Below are positions 1 to 5,432 of a stretch of DNA of 5,463 nt, one piece after another. A model generated the notes under the pieces. That model saw nothing but the letters and a program-made list of their open reading frames with translations. It was not told the origin of the DNA and ran no database searches. Positions within the stretch are counted from its first letter, which is position 1. Every line of letters starts with the position of its first letter. A program made the position numbers and the translations under genes. This DNA is from Palsa-504 sp050010815 (GTDB taxonomy: Bacteria > Actinomycetota > Actinomycetes > Streptosporangiales > Streptosporangiaceae). The stretch is taken from the NCBI GenBank assembly GCA_050010815.1, contig JBEKKH010000560.1, forward strand, positions 1 through 5,463. The letters are read 5' to 3'.

Positions 1-1
1 G

Positions 2-1048
2 CTGTACCTTTTCTCCCACCCGTCCAGCGCGCAGATGGCCCGCGGCTTCTCGGTCCCCGGCCTGCCCGGCGGCTCCGGGCAGCTGGCCACGGTCATGCTG
101 CTGGTCATCGGCATCGTCGGGACCACGGTGGCGCCGTGGCAGCTGTTCTTCCAGCAGTCCTACGTGATCGACAAGCGGATCACCCCCCGGTTCATGCGCT
201 ACGAGAAGGCCGACCTGTGGATCGGCATCGTGATCGTCGTGCTCGGCGCGGCCGCGGTGATGGGCGCGACCGCCGCCGCGTTCGCCGGGACCAAGGCCGC
301 GGGAAACTTCACCGACGCCGCCGGGCTGGCCCACGGCATCGCGGCCCAGGCGGGCCGGTTCGCGGGCGTCGTGTTCGCGGTAGCGCTGCTGGACGCCTCC
401 ATCATCGGGGCGTTCGCGGTCTCGCTGTCCAGCGCGTACGCCATCGGCGACACGCTGGGGCTGAAGCACTCGTTGCACCGCGGGATCAAGCAGGCCAAGG
501 GTTTCTACGCGATCTACACCGCGCTGATCGCCGGGGCCGCGGCCATCGTGCTCATCCCCGGCGCGCCGCTCGGGGTGATGATCGAGGGCGTCCAGGTGCT
601 GGCGGGCGTGCTGCTGCCCAGCGCCACGGTGTTCTTGCTGCTGCTGTGCAACGACCGCGCGGTCCTCGGTCCCTGGGTCAACCGCCGGGGCACCAACATG
701 TTCACCTCGGCCGTGGTCGCCGTGCTGGTCACGCTGTCGGTCGTGCTCACCGCCTCGGTGCTGTTCCCGCACATCACCGGGCGCCAGATCGTGGACGTCA
801 TGGCGGCCTGCGGGCTGGTGTCCCTGGCCGCGGGCGCCTTCGCGCTGATCCGGGCCCGGCGGTCGCACAGCTCGGTCGAGGTGGACCGCCGCGACCGCGA
901 CACCTGGCGGATGCCGCCGCTCAACATGCTGTCCAAGCCGGTCATGTCCACCGGCCGCAAGCTCGGGCTCTCCGCCCTGCGCAGCTACCTGGCCATCGCC
1001 ATGATCCTGGTCATCGTCAAGATCGTCTTGCTGGCGGCCGCGCACTGA
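2..1048 (+). CDS. NRAMP (SLC11)-family metal-ion transporter, 5' end cut off by window edge
   Basis: This is the C-terminal 348 residues or so of an integral membrane transporter of the NRAMP fold, which moves divalent metal ions, usually Mn2+ or Fe2+ with protons, across the cytoplasmic membrane. The frame is open from base 2, so the ATG at 35 is an internal Met and the true start lies upstream. The segment GIVGTTVAPWQLFFQQS (bases about 104-154) aligns with the unwound TM6 signature GxxGATVMPHxxYLHS. After it come about six or seven hydrophobic helices, including WIGIVIVVLGAAAVMG, GFYAIYTALIAGAAAIVLIP and a last helix ending VKIVLLAAAH. The stop is TGA at 1046-1048. Oddities: the TM6 metal-ligand Met is Ala and the His is Trp, and the tail is longer than that of classical MntH, with a polar linker (RARRSHSSVEVDRRDRD) before the final helix. 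TM1 with the DPGN motif is outside the window, so substrate cannot be assigned. The family call is fairly firm; specificity is unknown. Confidence 0.85.
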   Translation: MYLFSHPSSAQMARGFSVPGLPGGSGQLATVMLLVIGIVGTTVAPWQLFFQQSYVIDKRITPRFMRYEKADLWIGIVIVVLGAAAVMGATAAAFAGTKAAGNFTDAAGLAHGIAAQAGRFAGVVFAVALLDASIIGAFAVSLSSAYAIGDTLGLKHSLHRGIKQAKGFYAIYTALIAGAAAIVLIPGAPLGVMIEGVQVLAGVLLPSATVFLLLLCNDRAVLGPWVNRRGTNMFTSAVVAVLVTLSVVLTASVLFPHITGRQIVDVMAACGLVSLAAGAFALIRARRSHSSVEVDRRDRDTWRMPPLNMLSKPVMSTGRKLGLSALRSYLAIAMILVIVKIVLLAAAH

Positions 1049-1110
1049 GACTTCCTCACGAGCATCACCCGATCGATTCTGGTCGACCGTGCCCGATGCT
1101 GGCAGCGGCA

Positions 1111-1124
1111 GCCCGGGGCCGGGC
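1111..1124 (+). terminator. Possible hairpin terminator behind the NRAMP gene
   Basis: The sequence gcccggggccgggc can fold into a 5 bp all-GC stem with a 4-nt loop. It is followed by a second small ggcc-tgac-ggcc hairpin. It lies 63 bases after the transporter stop. There is no T-tract, but many actinomycete terminators lack one. In such GC-rich sequence small hairpins arise easily by chance, so this is weak. Confidence 0.25.
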
Positions 1125-1174
1125 CTGACGGCCTGCGGGGCGGGTAACGCTCGAAGGGCTGGCAGACACTGGAA

Positions 1175-1196
1175 GGTGAGGGGCTTTCGCCTCGCC
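1175..1196 (+). promoter_or_regulatory. Leader hairpin just upstream of the BFN-gene ribosome binding site
   Basis: ggtgagg (1175-1181) pairs with cctcgcc (1190-1196) through 7 bp with one U-G wobble and an 8-nt loop, ggctttcg. It ends 9 bases before the Shine-Dalgarno sequence at 1206. A hairpin here could affect translation initiation or mark the leader of the two-gene unit. I found no convincing -10/-35 pair in 1049-1218, so the transcription start is not placed. Confidence 0.3.
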
Positions 1197-1205
1197 ATCG
1201 CTCCT

Positions 1206-1212
1206 GGGAGGA
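1206..1212 (+). promoter_or_regulatory. Shine-Dalgarno sequence for the BFN gene
   Basis: gggagga lies 6 bases before the ATG at 1219, which is ideal spacing and fixes that start. Another ATG at 1212 overlaps this motif and is out of frame. Confidence 0.75.
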
Positions 1213-1218
1213 TGCCCA

Positions 1219-2226
1219 ATGGCCACCGTCCGCGTCGCGCATGCTGAACCGCTGCCCGGGAAGCTGCCGAACGGGGATCTCCTTACTCACGGCCACCTGG
1301 TCGTGCTCGCCGACGACGCAGGGCACCGCGCGGTGCCGATCTGGCTGCCCGGCGGGACCGAGCCGGGCGTGGACGACCTGGCCCGGCTCGTGGAACTGCG
1401 GGACCAGCCACCCGAGGAGGCCGTGAGCGCCGCCGTCCCCGAAGAACTCACGACCCGGCTGCTGGGAGTGGCCGGCGCCAGCGTCACCGGGGTTGACATA
1501 GACGTGACCCTGCCTGACGCCGACACCCTGGGCCCGGAGGTGACCGTGGCGCGCGTGGAACTCACTGGCCACTCCGGTACCAGGCACGTCACTGCTGGCC
1601 TTGGCCTCGGGCTGGCCATCGCGGTCACCGCCGGGGTCCCGATCCGGGTACCGGACGCGGTCCTGGACCGGCTGGGCGCGCCAGTCGCGGGTGATGACCT
1701 GCTCACCCCGTTCCTGGACCGCGCCCCGGCCGCCGACAGAGAGCGGGTCATGCGCGGCAAGCGGCCCCGGTACGAGCCGCGCAACATGGACTTCGCCGAC
1801 GGGCTGGACCGGTGGAACCCTGAAGTTGCCGAAGGCTACGTGGCCGGCGTCGAGGGCCAGTCCGCGACCCTGTCGTCGGCCCTGTCGTCGGCCGCCTCGC
1901 GGCCCGCCGCAAGCGCGCTCTTGCTCCAGGCGATCTACGCCGAGGACTACCGGGGCGGGGCGGTGACGTTCAGCGGCGAGATCCGCACCGATTACCGGAC
2001 CGAGCAGGCGGGGTTGCGCCTACTCGTCTTCAGGTATGGGCGGCGGAGCGGGCCTATCCGTGAGGACCGCGGCGTCACCGTCTCCGGACGCACCGGATGG
2101 GCCCGCCATGAGATCACCGCGCTGGTCCCTGGCGACGCCAACATGATCGCGTTCGGCATCGAGCTCACCGGCCCCGGCCTGGTCGCCCTGCGGAATCCGG
2201 CACTGTGCCAGGCCGCGGCGCCATGA
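1219..2226 (+). CDS. DUF151/bifunctional-nuclease-like protein with C-terminal regulator-type beta domain
   Basis: This is a 335-residue soluble protein with no signal peptide or membrane segment. Residues about 1-153 look like the DUF151 (bifunctional nuclease, BFN) domain: VVLADDAGHRAVPIWL (28-43), LTTRLLGVAGASVTGVDI (78-95), then TVARVEL, GLAIAVTAGVPIRV and DAVLDRLG (146-153). The family motif ARPSDAIALAL is here AGLGLGLAIAV (126-136), so the usual Arg and Asp are replaced (G127, L130) and nuclease activity is doubtful. Residues about 182-335 (RPRYEPRNMDF, GLDRW, AEDYRG, GWARHEITALVPGDA, IAFGIELTGPG) resemble the beta-rich domain that follows HTH domains in some AraC/MerR-like regulators. 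The start is ATG 1219, behind a good ribosome binding site. The stop overlaps the next gene's ATG (ATGA, 2223-2226), so translational coupling is likely. The whole protein is paralogous to residues 187-533 of the next product. Function is unknown; a regulatory partner role is inferred. Confidence 0.82.
   Translation: MATVRVAHAEPLPGKLPNGDLLTHGHLVVLADDAGHRAVPIWLPGGTEPGVDDLARLVELRDQPPEEAVSAAVPEELTTRLLGVAGASVTGVDIDVTLPDADTLGPEVTVARVELTGHSGTRHVTAGLGLGLAIAVTAGVPIRVPDAVLDRLGAPVAGDDLLTPFLDRAPAADRERVMRGKRPRYEPRNMDFADGLDRWNPEVAEGYVAGVEGQSATLSSALSSAASRPAASALLLQAIYAEDYRGGAVTFSGEIRTDYRTEQAGLRLLVFRYGRRSGPIREDRGVTVSGRTGWARHEITALVPGDANMIAFGIELTGPGLVALRNPALCQAAAP
1870..1893 (+). repeat. In-frame 12-bp tandem duplication within the BFN gene
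   Basis: The unit ctgtcgtcggcc occurs twice back to back (1870-1881 and 1882-1893) and encodes LSSALSSA at residues about 218-225. It lies in the C-terminal domain, in the segment where the paralogue has a different sequence (NGTAVLHAATPDPAG). It is probably a recent slippage product in a surface strand or loop, and the frame is kept. Confidence 0.8.
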
Positions 2227-3824
2227 GTCAAGGGATCTCCGACGGCGACCTCGTCCGGCTCGCTCGCGACGGCGACGCGGTGGCGTTCCGCCTGCTGGTG
2301 GAGCGGTACCTGCCGATGGCCCGCGCCCGCGCCAGGCGGCTGTGCGCCAACCCGAGCGACGTGGACGACATCGTCCAGGAGTCGTTCCTGCAGGCGTTCC
2401 TGGCACTGGACCGCCTCAGGGACCCGGACCGGTTCCCGGGCTGGCTGGCGGGCATCGTGCTTAACGCCTGCCGCGCACTGCGACGAGGCCCCCAGGTGGC
2501 CCTGCTGCCCGACTGGCCAGAACCGCTCCACCCGGCCGCCACCGACGGCCAGCCCTCGGCAGAGGACCTGGACCGGGCTGACGCGCTGCGCGCGGCCGTC
2601 GCCAGCCTGCCCGCCGGGCAGCGGCGCGCGGTCGCCCTGCACTACTACGCCGACAGGCCGGCCGGCCAGGCCGGCGGGTCGCCCGGCGCGGCCAGGGCCA
2701 GCCTGCACAAGGCCCGGCTGCGGCTACGCGACTACCTCACCGAGCATCGCCCTGATCTCGTCTCCGGCAGGAGGACCCCCATGACCGCTGTTCGCGTCGC
2801 GCGCGTCGAACGCCTCATCCCGCCCGGCCCGACGCCAGACCGCTACCCCACCTATGTCATCGTGCTCGCTGACGACGCCGGCCACCGGGAGCTGCCCATC
2901 TGGCTGCTCGCGCACGACGGCCTCCGGATCTCGGCGATCTTCGAGCGGCGGAACCCGGAAGATGAGAACGCCGGAACCATCCCGGACGCCGGGGCGAAGG
3001 CCAGCACCGCCGAGGAACTCACCCGCCAGCTGCTGCATGCTGCCGGGGCCAGGATGACCGGCGTGGACATTGACGAGCTCGGCCCCGGAGTGCCCGTGGC
3101 GCGGATCGGGCTCACCGGCCCGGCCGACAGCGGGAACGTCACGGCACGGCTGCCGGACGGCCTGAGCATCGCCATCACGGCGGGCACGCCGATCCGGGTG
3201 GCCGACGCGGTGATGGACCGGCTGGCGGTGCCAGCGTCACCCGGCTCCGCACCGGACTCCGAGCCCGGCACCGTGCCCGGGCCTGCCGCCGGGCTCCCCG
3301 ACGAGCTGAGCCCGCGCAGGCCGCGCTACGAGCCGCGCAACATGGCCTTCTCCGAGGGCCTGTCCGGATGGCTGCTTGACGGCAGCTTCCGGGAGCACTC
3401 GGAGAACCCCTGGAAGGACTACGCGGCGGCCGCTGATAACGGCACAGCCGTGCTGCACGCCGCCACGCCGGATCCGGCCGGCTTCGCCATCCTCGCCCAG
3501 TTCATGTGGGCCGACGATTACCGGGGCAGTGTCGTCAAATTCCGGGGCCGGCTCCGCAGAGGCGGTGACGCGGGTCTCGCCGGGCTGTTCGTGCGGGTCG
3601 AGACTCCCGGGTCCGGACCAGGCCCGAGCAATCCGCTGAACTTGGACGACGCGCTCGCTGACGCCCGCACCACCAGCAGCACCGTTGCCGCGACCCCGGA
3701 CTGGGCCCAGCATGAGGTGACCGCCCACGTTCCCGGCGACTGCCGCATCGTCATGTTTGGCATATTCCTGGCTGGCAGCGGGCGGATCGAGCTACGCGAG
3801 CCGGAACTGGCCCGAGGCACATAG
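2223..3824 (+). CDS. ECF-like sigma-70 factor fused to a DUF151/BFN domain and C-terminal regulator-type domain
   Basis: The product has 533 residues. Residues about 8-88 are sigma region 2: DLVRLARDGDAVAFRLLVERY, then SDVDDIVQESFLQAF (45-59) and FPGWLAGIVLNACRALRR (71-88). Residues about 117-173 are region 4: LPAGQRRAVALHYY then SPGAARASLHKARLRLRDYL. The loop between YY and SPGAAR is about four residues shorter than in typical ECF factors, so the first HTH helix looks clipped. Residues about 187-336 are a DUF151 domain (YVIVLADDAGHRELPIWL, VARIGL, ARLPDGLSIAI with R309 and D312 kept, DAVMDRLA). A Pro/Gly/Ser-rich linker (337-363) leads to the C-terminal domain (366-533: YEPRNMAF, GLSGW, ADDYRG, DWAQHEVTAHVPGD, MFGIFLAGSG). 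ATG 2223 was chosen over GTG 2205 because it overlaps the upstream stop as ATGA; its own Shine-Dalgarno is weak, which fits coupling. No anti-sigma gene is adjacent. The likely role is RNA polymerase promoter recognition controlled by the fused domains; the signal is unknown. Confidence 0.85.
   Translation: MSQGISDGDLVRLARDGDAVAFRLLVERYLPMARARARRLCANPSDVDDIVQESFLQAFLALDRLRDPDRFPGWLAGIVLNACRALRRGPQVALLPDWPEPLHPAATDGQPSAEDLDRADALRAAVASLPAGQRRAVALHYYADRPAGQAGGSPGAARASLHKARLRLRDYLTEHRPDLVSGRRTPMTAVRVARVERLIPPGPTPDRYPTYVIVLADDAGHRELPIWLLAHDGLRISAIFERRNPEDENAGTIPDAGAKASTAEELTRQLLHAAGARMTGVDIDELGPGVPVARIGLTGPADSGNVTARLPDGLSIAITAGTPIRVADAVMDRLAVPASPGSAPDSEPGTVPGPAAGLPDELSPRRPRYEPRNMAFSEGLSGWLLDGSFREHSENPWKDYAAAADNGTAVLHAATPDPAGFAILAQFMWADDYRGSVVKFRGRLRRGGDAGLAGLFVRVETPGSGPGPSNPLNLDDALADARTTSSTVAATPDWAQHEVTAHVPGDCRIVMFGIFLAGSGRIELREPELARGT
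2769..2774 (+). promoter_or_regulatory. Internal consensus-like Shine-Dalgarno at the sigma/BFN junction
   Basis: aggagg, read as two Arg AGG codons of the sigma fusion, lies 6 bases before the in-frame ATG at 2781. Strength and spacing match or exceed those before the free BFN gene, and are much better than those before the sigma start at 2223. It supports either an internal translation start or a remnant of a former separate gene. Confidence 0.55.
2781..3824 (+). CDS. Possible internally initiated BFN plus C-terminal-domain product (no sigma part)
   Basis: Starting at Met187 of the sigma fusion, this nested frame would give a 347-residue protein, close to the 335 residues of the upstream BFN protein. 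Its first residues, MTAVRVARVE, match that protein's own start, MATVRVAHAE. The domain boundary, the ATG and the Shine-Dalgarno at 2769-2774 therefore coincide. What is seen is the start signal and the paralogy. That ribosomes use it is inferred; the signal may instead be a relic of gene fusion, or a chance effect of two AGG codons. Confidence 0.4.
   Translation: MTAVRVARVERLIPPGPTPDRYPTYVIVLADDAGHRELPIWLLAHDGLRISAIFERRNPEDENAGTIPDAGAKASTAEELTRQLLHAAGARMTGVDIDELGPGVPVARIGLTGPADSGNVTARLPDGLSIAITAGTPIRVADAVMDRLAVPASPGSAPDSEPGTVPGPAAGLPDELSPRRPRYEPRNMAFSEGLSGWLLDGSFREHSENPWKDYAAAADNGTAVLHAATPDPAGFAILAQFMWADDYRGSVVKFRGRLRRGGDAGLAGLFVRVETPGSGPGPSNPLNLDDALADARTTSSTVAATPDWAQHEVTAHVPGDCRIVMFGIFLAGSGRIELREPELARGT
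3327..3345 (+). repeat. 19-bp direct repeat shared with 1771-1789 (paralogue footprint)
   Basis: tacgagccgcgcaacatgg is identical here and at 1771-1789. Both copies encode YEPRNM at the start of the C-terminal domain. It is the longest exact match I noticed between the two paralogues and marks the best-conserved hinge between linker and C-terminal domain. It is explained by shared ancestry rather than by a mobile element. Confidence 0.8.
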
Positions 3825-3828
3825 CCAC

Positions 3829-3843
3829 GCCGCACAGTGCGGC
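3829..3843 (+). terminator. Hairpin terminator candidate after the sigma-BFN gene
   Basis: gccgcacagtgcggc is a perfect inverted repeat starting 5 bases after the TAG stop, with a 6 bp stem and a 3-nt loop (7 bp if the outer repeat is counted to its centre). Further small hairpins follow at 3855-3868 (gggcg/cgccc) and 3883-3893 (ccgg/ccgg, then a T-richer stretch). Position between convergent genes supports termination; there is no U-tract directly after the first stem. Confidence 0.5.
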
Positions 3844-3909
3844 ACGAGCCCAAGGGGCGGCCGCGCCCACCTGGGAAGCGGGCCGGCAGCCGGTGTTTCC
3901 TGAGTCTTT

Positions 3910-3927
3910 GCGGCCGGGGTTAGCCGC
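3910..3927 (-). terminator. Possible terminator of the minus-strand mannosyltransferase gene
   Basis: On the minus strand, gcggc and gccgc form a 5 bp GC stem around an 8-nt loop (taaccccg), starting 5 bases past the TGA stop. No T-tract follows on that strand. Evidence is modest. Confidence 0.3.
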
Positions 3928-3932
3928 GGCGC

Positions 3933-5150
3933 TCAGGACGCCCAGCCGGCGATGACCAGAAGGTAGACGCCGATCCAGGTGGACACGAGGGTGAACACGA
4001 CGATGAGCGGGACCAGCACCGAAGTCCGGAGTGGGGCCAGCAGCCGGGCCACCGGGAGCGCGAGCAGGACGGCGGGCAGGAAGTACCGTGGCTTTTCACT
4101 CAGCCAGTTGGCGCTGATCGTGAACGACACCAGGGCAACCACGACCGTGTAGACGTCCAGGTAGACGGGGATCCGCTCGGTCAGGCTCCAGGCGGTCAGC
4201 GCCACGGCCGCCAGGATCGCCAAGACGACCAGAAGTCCGGGCACCGACGGCTGGTCCAGGAACGTGTCCCAGATAACCCGGATCGTGCCCGTGCCCCAAT
4301 CGAAGGACGTGTGGAAGCGATGCTCCTCGATCCAGAACCATCCGTCCGGCCGGTGCGTCACCCAGGCTACGTAGCCCCAGTAGCCGAGCAGCCCCAGCGG
4401 CGCCAGCAGCAGCGCGGCCACGGGACGCCACCAGGCGCCGATCCGCTGCCGGGTCCGCGCGGCCTGGATCAGGGCGAGCACCACCGCCACCGCGACGGCC
4501 GCGACCAGGGCCAGGGCGGTGCTGCGGACCGTTCCGGCCAGCATGACCAGGATCCCCGCGGTCAGCCACCGCCGGTCGACCAGTGCGACCAGCGCCCAGA
4601 TGGCCAGGGCGCTGAAGAGCGCCTCCGAGTGCACCCTCGACAAGGCGATACAGCCGGGTGCGACCGCCCAGATCGCCACCATGATCAGGCTGATACGCGA
4701 GTCAGCGGTCAGCTTCAGGCCCAGCGTGGCCAGGCCCCACGCTGCCGCCAGCCCGGCCAGGATCGTGACGGCCAATCCCGCCGACGCGATGCTGATTCCC
4801 GGCAGCCATGCCAGCGAGTCGATGGCCGCCGGATAGCCGGGGAAGGAGGCGAACACCGAGGAATTCGTCAGCTGGATCAGCCCGTGGTCGTACCAGTGCG
4901 CCGCGATGGCCCGGTAGAAAGCGCCGTCGCCCCCGGTAATCCACTGTTCGAGTGACACATGTGCCCGCTGGTAAGCACCGTGCCGGAGCAAGAATGCGAC
5001 GGCGATGAACTGGAGCACGCGGATGCCCAGGTAGATGACGGCCGCGGTCGCTGGCGCCGGGAGCCGCACGGACAACGGAAAAGACCAGCGCCAGGCTAGC
5101 CGCCCCGGTACCGCGGCGTCGGTATCGGACGTCAACCCAGAAGCTGACAT
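3933..5150 (-). CDS. PIG-V-like GT-C integral membrane mannosyltransferase (putative)
   Basis: This is a 405-residue polytopic membrane protein. The pattern matches the GT-C/PIG-V group, which transfers mannose from a polyprenyl-phosphate donor on the outer face of the membrane. After TM1 (about 34-55, AVIYLGIRVLQFIAVAFLL) comes a loop with GGDGAFYRAIAAHWY (73-87), equivalent to the acidic WDGxWY loop of the family. Then come FASFPGYPA (100-108), VAPGCIALSRVHSEALFSAL (163-182, the family's PxxxFxSxxYSEALF), a short basic turn followed by GTVRSTAL, and near the C-terminus SEKPRYFLPAVLLALP. There are about ten hydrophobic helices. ATG 5150 was chosen because GAGAGAG lies just upstream; a GTG at 5204 would add 18 residues rich in charge and His but has almost no ribosome binding site. 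It is convergent with the sigma gene and has no partner in view. The acceptor is unknown. The leading WD of the family motif is GD here, so the exact subfamily is uncertain. Confidence 0.78.
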   Translation of the reverse strand: MSASGLTSDTDAAVPGRLAWRWSFPLSVRLPAPATAAVIYLGIRVLQFIAVAFLLRHGAYQRAHVSLEQWITGGDGAFYRAIAAHWYDHGLIQLTNSSVFASFPGYPAAIDSLAWLPGISIASAGLAVTILAGLAAAWGLATLGLKLTADSRISLIMVAIWAVAPGCIALSRVHSEALFSALAIWALVALVDRRWLTAGILVMLAGTVRSTALALVAAVAVAVVLALIQAARTRQRIGAWWRPVAALLLAPLGLLGYWGYVAWVTHRPDGWFWIEEHRFHTSFDWGTGTIRVIWDTFLDQPSVPGLLVVLAILAAVALTAWSLTERIPVYLDVYTVVVALVSFTISANWLSEKPRYFLPAVLLALPVARLLAPLRTSVLVPLIVVFTLVSTWIGVYLLVIAGWAS

Positions 5151-5266
5151 TGCTCTCTCAAGCCCCTCGAGTTGATCCTCGTGCGGCAAATGCGTGCCCG
5201 GCACTACCTAAACGCGCGCGGGACCCCATCGGGTTTACCGCCACTTCCCAGCCTCGGAAGGAAGGC

Positions 5267-5425
5267 TTGCGCACCACGGTGGCGCTGCTGGCAGCGGTCA
5301 CCGGCGACCCGGCCATTCTGCCGGACAAGCCCGCCTGGTCGCTAGCCCGCCGCATCCCCGCCCGCCTCCCCGCAACCTCCCGCCCCGGCCTGGGTTGCCG
5401 ATCCGCGCCGATGGACCGACCATGA
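5267..5425 (+). CDS. Doubtful small ORF upstream of the window's right edge
   Basis: From TTG 5267 (GGAAGGAAGG just upstream) or GTG 5279 a frame runs to TGA 5423-5425, giving about 48-52 residues (VALLAAVTGDPAILPDK...). Its third codon positions are strongly G/C from about 5264 onward, unlike the upstream part of the same open frame. That is the only coding evidence. No family is recognised, and the Pro/Arg-rich tail looks unlike a folded domain. It could be a small protein, the remnant of a decayed gene, or chance in GC-rich DNA. The other 116 bases (5151-5266) presumably hold the promoter of the minus-strand mannosyltransferase gene, but I see no clear -10/-35 there. Confidence 0.2.
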   Translation: MRTTVALLAAVTGDPAILPDKPAWSLARRIPARLPATSRPGLGCRSAPMDRP

Positions 5426-5432
5426 AAGGAGG
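5425..5432 (+). promoter_or_regulatory. Strong Shine-Dalgarno-like sequence near the right edge
   Basis: aaaggagg is a near-perfect anti-SD match. The next ATG (5453, coding MPI before the window ends) is 20 bases away, which is far. A closer aggggtg (5444-5450) could serve that ATG instead. A 7-codon frame (ATG 5422 to TAG 5445, MKGGSLS) spans the motif and overlaps the preceding TGA as ATGA. A gene probably starts at or just beyond the edge; which signal it uses cannot be decided here. Confidence 0.35.

Noticed and set aside
136..1128. Long plus-strand frame rich in Arg/Gly over the transporter gene
   Set aside because: It is an out-of-phase shadow of the NRAMP frame in GC-rich DNA: low-complexity RR/GR composition, no domains, and it runs past the real stop.
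1049..1218. A decayed sigma-factor domain upstream of the free BFN gene
   Set aside because: I looked for sigma region 4 residues in the three forward frames and found none, so the free paralogue shows no sigma remnant here.
985..1587. Minus-strand 200-residue frame spanning the transporter end, the intergenic region and the BFN start
   Set aside because: It is antisense to two better-supported genes, has no recognisable domain, and its intergenic part shows no coding bias.
2205..2222. Upstream GTG as the sigma start (six extra residues)
   Set aside because: It has no Shine-Dalgarno, and the ATG at 2223 gives the typical ATGA overlap and a normal ECF N-terminus.
1992..2708. Minus-strand 238-residue frame over the BFN/sigma junction
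   Set aside because: The composition is that of a shadow of the sigma and BFN frames, both of which carry clear family motifs.
4311..4955. Plus-strand 214-residue frame opposite the mannosyltransferase
   Set aside because: It is rich in Gln/Arg/Asp/Pro with no motifs; the minus-strand frame has membrane helices and GT-C signatures.
5151..5204. GTG 5204 as the mannosyltransferase start
   Set aside because: It adds a hydrophilic 18-residue segment with almost no ribosome binding site; ATG 5150 has a purine-rich GAGAG upstream. Not fully excluded.
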